Assembly (NCBI GenBank): GCA_902782125.1 | Contig: CACZMA010000006.1 | Coordinates: 1-64,000 of the forward strand | DNA length: 64,000 bases | Reading direction: 5' to 3' | DNA from: Oscillospiraceae bacterium | Lineage (GTDB): Bacteria; Bacillota; Clostridia; Saccharofermentanales; Saccharofermentanaceae | Part shown: piece after piece, positions 9,399-17,383 of the stretch | How the letters are laid out: the number at the start of each line of letters is the position of its first letter | Position numbering within the stretch: the first letter of the stretch is position 1 | Made by a program: the position numbers and the translations under genes | Notes under the pieces: generated by a model | Database searches by the model: none | Told to the model about the DNA's origin: nothing | The model's input: only the letters and a program-made list of their open reading frames with translations

Positions 9399-10892
9399 AT
9401 GAGTATTAAGGGAATTATCAAAGGCATAGCATTTATGGCGGCAGCATCCGTTGTTATCGGATTGCTGCCTTTCTCATATTCAGTCAATGCGGCAGTAGAA
9501 GGCATCACGCTGTCAGGCTCCTGCCATTTGCAGGATGTAGGTGACTGCGAAGGAACTTGGGATGCGTCTACAGGAACGCTTACTCTTGGTACAAGAGGTC
9601 AGTCCAGAAGACTTGAAGCCGTAACGATCAACATGGAGAACACTACCGGAGTTGACGGTTCTCTCGAATACAGGACTCATATAGAGAATACCGGCTGGCA
9701 GGATTATGTATCTGCAGGCACGATGGCAGGAACGGCAGGCCAGGGCCTCAGGATCGAAGGTATCGAGATCAGGCTGACAGGAGATTTGGCTGCGGTCTAT
9801 TCCGTTGAATATCAGGCACACATTCAGGATTACGGCGATTCACAGGGATTTGTATCTGACGGCCTTATGGCAGGCACCGAAGGTCAGTCAAGAAGAGTCG
9901 AAGAATTACAGATAAGGATCGTTCCAAAGAATGCAGGAACCTCCATGAGCGTCAAATACCACACACACATCCAGAATATCGGTTGGGAGACTGACTGGAA
10001 AACTGATGGTGCGCCTTCCGGAACTACCGGTCAGTGCAAGAGAGTTGAAGCTATAGAGATATTTCTCACGGGAGGGCAGTACGAAGGTTCCATCCTGTAC
10101 CATTCACACGTTCAGAATGTCGGATGGGAAGGTGACTGGGCTTCTGATGGTGAGATGAGCGGTTCGCTCGGTAAGAGTCAGAGACTTGAGGCAATCGAGA
10201 TCAAGCTCGAAGGTGATGTAGCGAACTATTACGATGTTTATTACAGAGTGCATGTCCAGAATATCGGCTGGATGGGCTGGGCAAAGAACGGCGAGATGGC
10301 AGGAACATCCAGAGAGTCTCTGAAGGTCGAGTCCATCCAGATCGTTCTGGTGGGCAAAGACAGCGGCGCTCCCGGTGATATTTGCGGTATTACCAGCGTA
10401 AGATCGGAAGCCTGTGAGATCAATAACGGCCCCGAAGTGCTCGCAGCACCTCCGGAACCATGGCCGTATCCGGATGTGACTGCTTTCGCTCAGGGCTTCT
10501 CAAGTAAGACGAACTACCTCATACTTGTAGATAGGGCTGCATGCATGGTCTATATCTATCAGGGTTCACAGGGTAACTGGAGTCCGGTAAAGTATTTCCC
10601 ATGCAGTGTCGGTAAGAAGTCTACCCCGACTATAACCGGTTCGTTCCAGATAAGCGGTAAGGGACTGTATTTTGACCCCAGGACTGGCGGAAGATGCTGG
10701 TACTACTCCATTTTCAAGGGTAACTATTACTTCCACTCTGTAATCTACGATAAGAATCCGCAGCCGGTTAATGTAACTGACGGTACGATGGGTGAGTGGG
10801 TATCACACGGATGTGTAAGGCTCAATCTCGAAGATGCGAAGTATATCTATGATGAGATGCCTTACGGAACGAAGGTATACGTCTATAACTGA
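9399..10892 (+). CDS. ChW-repeat protein with C-terminal L,D-transpeptidase (YkuD) domain
   Basis: Exported protein of 497 residues. It has a signal peptide (residues 1 to about 31, ending SVNA-A), six ChW repeats (about 38-315), a linker, then a YkuD / ErfK catalytic domain (about 368-497). The YkuD signature SHGCVRL places the nucleophile at Cys472 with His470 nearby, and an upstream FHS motif (about residue 447) completes the site. L,D-transpeptidases make 3-3 peptidoglycan crosslinks or attach proteins to the wall. The ChW repeats may position the enzyme at the surface or on a partner. It lies just downstream of glycosyltransferases and ends five bases from a convergent gene. Domain calls are firm; the biological target is inferred. 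Confidence 0.92.
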   Translation: MSIKGIIKGIAFMAAASVVIGLLPFSYSVNAAVEGITLSGSCHLQDVGDCEGTWDASTGTLTLGTRGQSRRLEAVTINMENTTGVDGSLEYRTHIENTGWQDYVSAGTMAGTAGQGLRIEGIEIRLTGDLAAVYSVEYQAHIQDYGDSQGFVSDGLMAGTEGQSRRVEELQIRIVPKNAGTSMSVKYHTHIQNIGWETDWKTDGAPSGTTGQCKRVEAIEIFLTGGQYEGSILYHSHVQNVGWEGDWASDGEMSGSLGKSQRLEAIEIKLEGDVANYYDVYYRVHVQNIGWMGWAKNGEMAGTSRESLKVESIQIVLVGKDSGAPGDICGITSVRSEACEINNGPEVLAAPPEPWPYPDVTAFAQGFSSKTNYLILVDRAACMVYIYQGSQGNWSPVKYFPCSVGKKSTPTITGSFQISGKGLYFDPRTGGRCWYYSIFKGNYYFHSVIYDKNPQPVNVTDGTMGEWVSHGCVRLNLEDAKYIYDEMPYGTKVYVYN

Positions 10893-10897
10893 TGCAG

Positions 10898-12706
10898 TTA
10901 AGGCAACTGACTGATCACTATTGACCCGAGATCGACCTTGTTGCTGTTCTCTATAACATATGTTGATGTTCTGTCGGCTTGGATTACAGTTGATATTTCT
11001 TCCTGCATCTCAACGTCATAATAGTTGATCTCGTATTCAGCAGGATAGGATGAGACGAATATGATATTACCGGTGGTCATCCACTGGCTCTCTTCTGCAT
11101 CAGGATTATCGATCATTGCGTAGAAGCCGGCATCAGCATCCTCAGAGTATCTGAATTCTGCAATAGTGCTGTAATTGGAATATACTTTCGTAAATATCTC
11201 ATAGGTGTTGACAAGAGTAGTATCCTTACCGAGTTCATAGTCTGCATAGTTATCGTTTGTTCCGATATTGCCATGGATCCCCCAATATTCGGGAACATAT
11301 ATCATATCAGCAGAATAGTCTTCCACATCATCACTGCTGAAGCAAGAGAAGAAAGCTTGTGCCCTGAAAGAGATCTGCTCACCGGTTGCTCCGGGAAGTC
11401 CCTTGTAGGAGTGATTAATATCAGAAGTCAAAGCAGCTGCAGTTCCCAGGAACGCGGCAGCGATCGCATATGCCGGTATATACAGCCAACGTCTCTTTGT
11501 CGATAAGAGGTTGACCATGAGGGAGCCTGCGCATGTGAGTGAGAGAGCCCATCCGTAGTAGCAGATGGACGAAGGTACGTAGCCGGTGGCGCCCAACTCA
11601 AGGACCCAATATTGATAGTTTGATGTCATAGCATGAGGTATGGAGTATGTGCAGGCAACAACGAGACCGATGACACCGAGCAAGAAGAGAGACCTATCGA
11701 TCTTCCTGCGGTCGGCTTTGTCTTTTTTGCTGTAATCTGCAATAACGCAGAGACAGAGCAATACTGTAGCAAATGCCATAACGGCAGCGAATACTATCGT
11801 AAAGAATCCTGTGAAGATAGTTGCCGGAGTGACCCCCGCATTCTGATAATGTGTAAGGGGCAGGAGCGATAAGGTAAATGTCTTCCAGGTTGTCAGGAAT
11901 GCACCGATATTGCCCATGCTGTATGGTTGGGTGACAGGTATATCACTTACGGGATTGATCTTAAGATATACCATTATTCCGACATAGATGAGTCCGACTA
12001 TCCCGTGAGGCAGCAGATGAAGGATGAACTTGAGAATACGCTTACTGCCGTATTCCTTCCTGTGCTTATAAGTGTGGATGGCACTGAGAAGAATGTAGAT
12101 TATGGCAGCCGTGATGAAGGGCTCATATGCCTCCATTGATTCATAGAAGCAGATAAGGCTTATGATGAGCCTAACAGTATTGGCCTTATTGCCGGAACTG
12201 AGATTCTTAAGCCAGCCATCGTAGAGATACAGTCCGATTATCATAAGTGCCAGGCCATACGTGAAGTCCAGCGGGTAGCATACCATAAGGCTGTGATTGA
12301 AGTCTATCTGGACATATGCCGCATAGAAACATATGAAGTAGAGACCATAGTACGGCCTGGTCTTCCTGGCGATGATCCAAGCTATGAGCCCGACGTCGAA
12401 CCAGACAGGCACCTGCTGGAGCAGCCAGATTGCAAGGTAATTACCTGTTCCGTTGATCAGCTGTCTTATGGATACAACGAGAGGGAAAACAAAACCGGCC
12501 CTGCCTCTTGCAAGACAGAATTCCATAGCATGTTCATAAAAGTATTTGAAGTCATGGAGCCGGGCGTCGGTAAAATCCAGCATGGAATCATGGCATGCCA
12601 GGACTGTATCCCTTAAGAAAAAACAGACCATGGATACCATGACGAGCGCCGTCATTGCAAGAAGTACATTACATATCTTTCCGTAGTTCTTCTTTATCAG
12701 ATCCAT
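10898..12706 (-). CDS. Large GT-C-like membrane protein, paralogue A
   Basis: Membrane protein of 602 residues with many hydrophobic segments over about residues 15-420 and an extracytoplasmic C-terminal domain (about 430-600). The first loop has an acidic patch (HDSMLDFTDARLHD), as expected for GT-C glycosyltransferases, followed by GRAGFVFPLVV. I recognise no named family. It is clearly homologous along its whole length to the adjacent gene at 12710 (shared patterns include RGRAG, WLLQQVPVWF, YPLDFxYGLALMI and the C-terminal VTTGDI-like strand), so the pair arose by tandem duplication. AGGAG precedes the ATG, inside the upstream gene's 3' end. It is likely co-transcribed with 12710 and 14499. 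Confidence 0.65.
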   Translation of the reverse strand: MDLIKKNYGKICNVLLAMTALVMVSMVCFFLRDTVLACHDSMLDFTDARLHDFKYFYEHAMEFCLARGRAGFVFPLVVSIRQLINGTGNYLAIWLLQQVPVWFDVGLIAWIIARKTRPYYGLYFICFYAAYVQIDFNHSLMVCYPLDFTYGLALMIIGLYLYDGWLKNLSSGNKANTVRLIISLICFYESMEAYEPFITAAIIYILLSAIHTYKHRKEYGSKRILKFILHLLPHGIVGLIYVGIMVYLKINPVSDIPVTQPYSMGNIGAFLTTWKTFTLSLLPLTHYQNAGVTPATIFTGFFTIVFAAVMAFATVLLCLCVIADYSKKDKADRRKIDRSLFLLGVIGLVVACTYSIPHAMTSNYQYWVLELGATGYVPSSICYYGWALSLTCAGSLMVNLLSTKRRWLYIPAYAIAAAFLGTAAALTSDINHSYKGLPGATGEQISFRAQAFFSCFSSDDVEDYSADMIYVPEYWGIHGNIGTNDNYADYELGKDTTLVNTYEIFTKVYSNYSTIAEFRYSEDADAGFYAMIDNPDAEESQWMTTGNIIFVSSYPAEYEINYYDVEMQEEISTVIQADRTSTYVIENSNKVDLGSIVISQLP

Positions 12707-12709
12707 CGA

Positions 12710-14521
12710 TCATTCTCCTGCACTTATATTGATCGAAGATGCGAAGACTGTATCTTTATTCTCTATAACAAATGACTTCATTCGACCTCCGCTTAAGTTA
12801 ACCGTTATGTTCTCACCTGATGTCTCGTCAAAGTAAGATACAGTAACCGGATCAGGCCTGGTCGTGACGATAATTATATCACCGGTTGTCACCCACTTAT
12901 CTTCTGAGTCGCCCGGATTGTCAAGAATGATATAGTATCCTGCGACAGTATCTCTATCATATCTGAATTCTGAAGAAATAGGGAAGAGTGCCGAGTTGAC
13001 CTTGTATTCTTCTGCGTTATTGGTCAGCGTGACCGGTCGTCCCAGCTCATAGTTTGCGTAATCATTGTTGTTCTGGAGCACACCGCCCAACCCGCTGTAA
13101 TCCTGTCCGATATAGATATAGTCTGCATTGAGCTGTTCGATCTCATCGCTGGTAACAAAGGCATAGAAAGCTTGTCCTTTGTTCGATACACAGGCTCCCG
13201 TAGATGCCTCGACATTATAATAGAATTCATTAATACCTGCGGTCACAGCAGCGCCTGAGAAGACCGCTACGGCAAACATTGTGAAGGCGGGAATATAGAC
13301 GAGCGCCTTTTTGGTCGACAGGTAATTTGCCAGCACCGAGATCGTACAGACAATGAACAGGCTCCAGCCGAAGTAACAGATGATCCCCGGAATATAACCT
13401 TTGGCCCCTAACCCGTTTACCCAAAACTGATATTTGGAATCCATTCCGAGAGGAACTGAGAAGGTCAGTGCATGAGCAGCGCCTGTCAGGCCGATAGCCG
13501 TTAGTGTCAGGTTGATGTTCTTCTGTCTTTCAACAGAATACGAGGGGAAAGTCTTGGCGATGATGATAAGGAAGGTGACAGTCGCAACTGATGCCGAGAT
13601 TGCGCAAATGATCGTGTAAGGATCTGTGATGTCAAAACTGTTTATCTCGGAGACATGGCTGAGAGGCACAAGTGCCGTTGAAAATGTGAACCAGGTCTTG
13701 GGGAAGAACCCGAGCGCACCCAGTTCGCCGGATGAGAGTGTCCCGTCGACGACCGGATGAGTCCTGAGCCAAAACAGTATTCCTGTAAAAAGAGATCCTG
13801 TGACGGCGTGTGGTATGAGTTGGAGTAAGAACTTGAGGAGACACTTTTTCGCGTATTTCTTGCGGTTATTGTATACATATACCAGGGATATCCAGGCATA
13901 GCAGAAGCATGCCATGAGAAATGCCTCATATACCTGCATTGATTCGTAGTAGCAAAGGCAGCTGATGATGAGCCTTATCCAGTTGGACTTTTTGCCTTCG
14001 CTTCTGTGTCCGAGCCAACTGTCATAGAGGCAGAGACCGGATATCATGAGTGCCAGCCCATACATGAAGTCCAAAGGATAACAGGTCATCAGATTGTGGT
14101 CGATGTCAATCTGAACGAATGCTGCAAAGAAACCGGCAAAATATATCCCGTAAAGAGATCTGGTCTTCTTGGATATTATGAAAGAGATAAGGAAGACATT
14201 GAACCAGACCGGGATCTGTTGAAGAAGCCATACTGCCTGATAATTACCGTATTTGTGTACGAAATACCTGAAAGTAACAACCAACGGAAAAAGGTAACCT
14301 GCCCTGCCTCTCTGAAGACAGAACTTGCGCGCATATTTGTAAGCAAATGCAAGATCCCACTGTCTGGCATAAGTGAATTCGATGAGTGAATCATGACACC
14401 CCAGGACTGTATTCCGGTTGAACCAACAGATAAGAAGCACCATGATCACGCAGGATACTGTAAACAGAACCCAAACCAGTTTATAGGAAATGCTGCTCTT
14501 AAGCAGGCTTTTTGATCGCAT
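12710..14521 (-). CDS. Large GT-C-like membrane protein, paralogue B
   Basis: 603-residue multi-membrane protein, tandem paralogue of the gene at 10898. The N-terminal loop has HDSLIEFTYARQWDLAFAY, followed by QRGRAGYLFPLVV. YPLDFMYGLALM lies in the membrane region, and a soluble beta-rich C-terminal part covers about 430-600. A role as a surface-facing sugar or modifying transferase is inferred from topology, the acidic first loop and the neighbourhood. Its start (ATG at 14521) lies inside the 3' end of the 14499 gene, with AGGAG about 13 bases upstream. This indicates a three-gene leftward operon 14499-12710-10898. Confidence 0.65.
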   Translation of the reverse strand: MRSKSLLKSSISYKLVWVLFTVSCVIMVLLICWFNRNTVLGCHDSLIEFTYARQWDLAFAYKYARKFCLQRGRAGYLFPLVVTFRYFVHKYGNYQAVWLLQQIPVWFNVFLISFIISKKTRSLYGIYFAGFFAAFVQIDIDHNLMTCYPLDFMYGLALMISGLCLYDSWLGHRSEGKKSNWIRLIISCLCYYESMQVYEAFLMACFCYAWISLVYVYNNRKKYAKKCLLKFLLQLIPHAVTGSLFTGILFWLRTHPVVDGTLSSGELGALGFFPKTWFTFSTALVPLSHVSEINSFDITDPYTIICAISASVATVTFLIIIAKTFPSYSVERQKNINLTLTAIGLTGAAHALTFSVPLGMDSKYQFWVNGLGAKGYIPGIICYFGWSLFIVCTISVLANYLSTKKALVYIPAFTMFAVAVFSGAAVTAGINEFYYNVEASTGACVSNKGQAFYAFVTSDEIEQLNADYIYIGQDYSGLGGVLQNNNDYANYELGRPVTLTNNAEEYKVNSALFPISSEFRYDRDTVAGYYIILDNPGDSEDKWVTTGDIIIVTTRPDPVTVSYFDETSGENITVNLSGGRMKSFVIENKDTVFASSINISAGE

Positions 14522-15815
14522 TTGAAGATAATCTCCTGATCACGGTGATCATTCCGGTAACGATGTAATACAGGATCATGGCCAGATAGAGCAGTCCGTC
14601 CACAAGGATGGCAGTGTTCATATTCCAATAGAACCCGTTATATTCCACATTCGGGAGATATGTGTAGGCAAAAGGCACCATAAGAAGTGCAGTAACGATG
14701 AGATAAGGCATATCAGATAACTTGAATTCGTTATCTCCGAATATCATGATGACTATCGGAGCTATCAGATAGCATGAATTATAAAGCGAAGAATTAGGTG
14801 TCAGAAAAACCATAAGGGCAGTGACAGCAAGCACTTTTTTCCAAGCTATCTTCTCGAATACGAATATAAAAGCTACCAGTAATGTCAGGACGACCCCGGC
14901 TGCGAACCAGGAGATCTTTACGACTGCGTTATCCGGGTCAATGCCATTCATCCTGTATAGATAACATACAAGGCCGGTAATGCCGACGTTGTAATAGGGC
15001 CGGTAACCCTTGTCACCTCCTCCGAAGTCCAGAACTGCGTGATAGAAGAATCTGCAGTTATCGTAGAATGATCCTTCGAAGAAGAAGATCGGGACAATAG
15101 TTGTAACCAGACCTGTGATAACAGATGCTGCCAGTTTTTTCCACTGGCGTGCAAAGAGGTAGATCATCAGCATATAGACCGGATATATCTTGGTAGCGGC
15201 TGCAAGGCCAAGGAATATGGCTCCCCAGATCGAATCAGGGCGTTCTTCTTCAAAGACTGCCCAGAGAACAAGAAAAACAGTCGTGAACAGCAGGTAATTG
15301 CCTCGATCTATTGCAAAAAGAACGGGCGTGCTTACAGCGAAAAGCGCATATAGAATGAATCCTGACATGAAGTCGCTCAAGCTCTTTTTGCGCTTTTTTA
15401 TCAGTAATCCGATAATTATTGCTGCAAGGATACAGATATAAGAGGTGACAACAAAGGCCATTACGGATTCCTTCATTGCAGGATCGTCCGCTCCGAGCAT
15501 TGCCCCATAAGAGTCAAATCTGCTGTAGTCAGTCACAAATGCAAAAGGGAGCGCCAGGATCAAAATAAGCGGAGGGTAATTGGTTAACCCGGAGATATAT
15601 GGATTAAAACCGTATATTGCTCTGTTTATCTCATAAAAGTCGAGGAATCTGACACTGGAATCAAAGAGAGGGTTCGCGATAGGCCACGCTTCGCCGAACA
15701 GATATATGTGATAGAAGCGGAAAAGAAGGAATACCAGATTGAATAGAAAGAAGACAGCAGCAAATATCTCAAGGCGTGTTCTTGAACACGGGTCTGCAAG
15801 CCTGGGCGTTGTCAT
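14499..15815 (-). CDS. GT87 / DUF2029-like membrane mannosyltransferase homologue
   Basis: 438-residue polytopic protein of the DUF2029 / GT87 type. The first periplasmic-side loop reads GFNPYISGLTNYPPL, the typical NPY...YPPL pattern, and later segments include FLGLAAATKIYPVYML with the conserved K-x-YP. GT87 members use polyprenyl-phosphate sugars outside the membrane. The ATG at 15815 is chosen because AGGAGG lies just upstream on the minus strand; a longer frame to 15863 lacks a ribosome binding site. A TGCTATACT -10 lies at 15854-15862. It is first in the leftward operon and its 3' end overlaps the next gene by 23 bp. Confidence 0.78.
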   Translation of the reverse strand: MTTPRLADPCSRTRLEIFAAVFFLFNLVFLLFRFYHIYLFGEAWPIANPLFDSSVRFLDFYEINRAIYGFNPYISGLTNYPPLILILALPFAFVTDYSRFDSYGAMLGADDPAMKESVMAFVVTSYICILAAIIIGLLIKKRKKSLSDFMSGFILYALFAVSTPVLFAIDRGNYLLFTTVFLVLWAVFEEERPDSIWGAIFLGLAAATKIYPVYMLMIYLFARQWKKLAASVITGLVTTIVPIFFFEGSFYDNCRFFYHAVLDFGGGDKGYRPYYNVGITGLVCYLYRMNGIDPDNAVVKISWFAAGVVLTLLVAFIFVFEKIAWKKVLAVTALMVFLTPNSSLYNSCYLIAPIVIMIFGDNEFKLSDMPYLIVTALLMVPFAYTYLPNVEYNGFYWNMNTAILVDGLLYLAMILYYIVTGMITVIRRLSSNAIKKPA

Positions 15816-15853
15816 CCTATATCCTCCGTTTAATAAGGAAATTTTCTTAAAGA

Positions 15854-15862
15854 AGTATAGCA
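15854..15862 (-). promoter_or_regulatory. Extended -10 for the leftward GT-C operon
   Basis: TGC-TATACT on the minus strand, about 38 bp before the ATG at 15815, leaving room for a short leader with AGGAGG. Confidence 0.5.
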
Positions 15863-15878
15863 TAAAAGCATTGTGTAT

Positions 15879-15907
15879 TATAATAAATAAATTGGGGCAG
15901 AGGCCCC
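15879..15907 (+). promoter_or_regulatory. Possible upstream promoter and hairpin before the sugar transferase
   Basis: TATAAT at 15879-15884, followed by a GGGGC-AGAG-GCCCC hairpin (15894-15907) near the predicted transcript start. No T tract. A second, closer -10 is at 15953. Confidence 0.35.
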
Positions 15908-15952
15908 GCTTAATCTGTGATTTGTATTGTATGAAAATATGGGGCGTTAATG

Positions 15953-15958
15953 TAGACT
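15953..15958 (+). promoter_or_regulatory. -10 of leaderless type before the sugar transferase
   Basis: TAGACT preceded by TG and followed by seven bases (ACGGATT) and the ATG at 15966. No Shine-Dalgarno sequence. Confidence 0.4.
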
Positions 15959-15965
15959 ACGGATT

Positions 15966-17331
15966 ATGGCTAGGAAAGTACATTCAGCGGCGAAGCATAT
16001 AGATTTTGTATTGTTCGATATACTGGCACTCATTATATCGTTCGTAGCTGCTTATTTTATTAGAATCGACAGAGCTGATGATGCCGAGTATTTTGAGATG
16101 TACCGGGACATGGGCATACTTATCCTTGTCATTTATTTGGTCATAGTTGCCTTCAGCAGCACACACAGTAATATCCTGAAACGAACGGCATTAAGAGAAG
16201 CCTGGGAGATAGGAATACTGAATGCCGAGATCATCTCCGTAGTGTTCGCCATATTGTTTGCCAGCAAGTCGACAGTCGTCTACTCGCGTATCCTGTTTGC
16301 GGTATTCATTGCCTTGGACTGCGGCCTTATGTTTATGTTCAGGACACTGAGGAAACTCTTTATCCTGTCCCAGTACAGGAATGGCGTAGGAACTTCCAAG
16401 GTCCTTGTCGTAACTTACGAGAAGACCGCCGATAAGATTATCGAAGCACTCAGGAGCCAGAATACCGGTTACTACGAATTCAAAGGCATCATCATTGAAG
16501 GTGAGAGCACCGAGAGTGAGATCTGCAGGATCCCTGTCCTTAAGATGGAAGGTATCCTCGACTATATCAAGGAAAATGCCATCAACGAAGTCTTCATCTT
16601 CTTAAGACACGGTGAGTCAGGCAAGCTCATGAGCAAGTTCATGATAATGGGTCTTACCGTTCATGTCGGACTCGACCTCGAACTTCGTAACCTGTCCAAT
16701 GTCACTATCGATCAACTCGCGAACTATACAATAGTCACCTCGACGATCTCCCGTGCTACCGTCGGAGAGCTCTTCGTTAAGCGTGCATTCGATATCTTCG
16801 TGGGCATAATCGGTCTTATCGTTACCGCGATCACATTTATCTTTGTAGCCCCGATCATCAAGATACAGTCGCCCGGACCGGTCTTCTTCGTTCAGAAGAG
16901 AGTAGGTAAGAACGGACGCGTCTTCAACATGATCAAGTTCCGTTCGATGCATGTCGATGCCGACTACCATAAAGCGGCACTTGGTCGATGATGACCCCAG
17001 ATGCTTCCCGTTCGGTAAGTTCATGCGTCTTGCTTCTATCGACGAGCTTCCGCAGTTCTTCAACATCCTCATGGGAGACATGTCCCTGGTAGGAACGCGT
17101 CCTCCGACGCTAGACGAGTTCGAGCTCTATAAGACCCACCACATGAGCCGTCTTGCCATGAAGCCCGGTCTCACAGGCATGTGGCAGATCTCAGGAAGAT
17201 CGAAGATAACTGACTTCGAGGAAGTCGTTAAGCTCGATAATGACTATATCAGGAATTTCTCGCTTCCGCTGGACATCAAGATAATCGCCAAGACATTCTT
17301 TACGGTCCTGAGCCGCAAAGGTTCGAAGTAA
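15966..17331 (+). pseudogene. Polyisoprenyl-phosphate sugar transferase, frameshifted (probably by assembly)
   Basis: Initiating glycosyl-1-phosphate transferase (bacterial sugar transferase, CpsE/WbaP-like) that loads the first sugar phosphate onto undecaprenyl phosphate. The first frame (15966-16991) has membrane segments and a CoA-binding-like region. It then has FVKRAFDIFVGIIGL and the catalytic start QSPGPVFFVQKRVGKNGR and [10 protein letters not shown]. The second frame continues to 17331 with DDPR...[29 protein letters not shown] and [12 protein letters not shown]. The frame breaks at 16982/16983, where roughly ten codons typical of the family are also missing. Without the break the product would have about 465 residues, normal for the family. 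The break falls at the end of a 99-nt exact repeat shared with 22795-22893, so I suspect a mis-assembly rather than a dead gene. Confidence 0.8.
16884..16982 (+). repeat. 99-nt exact repeat, copy 1 (sugar transferase)
   Basis: Identical to 22795-22893. Base identity stops at both ends exactly, and its right end is the frameshift point of this gene. Flanking homologous sequence differs at many synonymous sites. Confidence 0.95.
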
Positions 17332-17367
17332 TCATCTCAATCAGCATAAGACAGCACTTTTGCCTTG

Positions 17368-17376
17368 TGCTATCAT
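17368..17376 (+). promoter_or_regulatory. Extended -10, leaderless type, before the phosphoglycerol transferase
   Basis: TGC-TATCAT ends seven bases (AATTCAG) before the ATG at 17384. No ribosome binding site is present. Confidence 0.55.
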
Positions 17377-17383
17377 AATTCAG

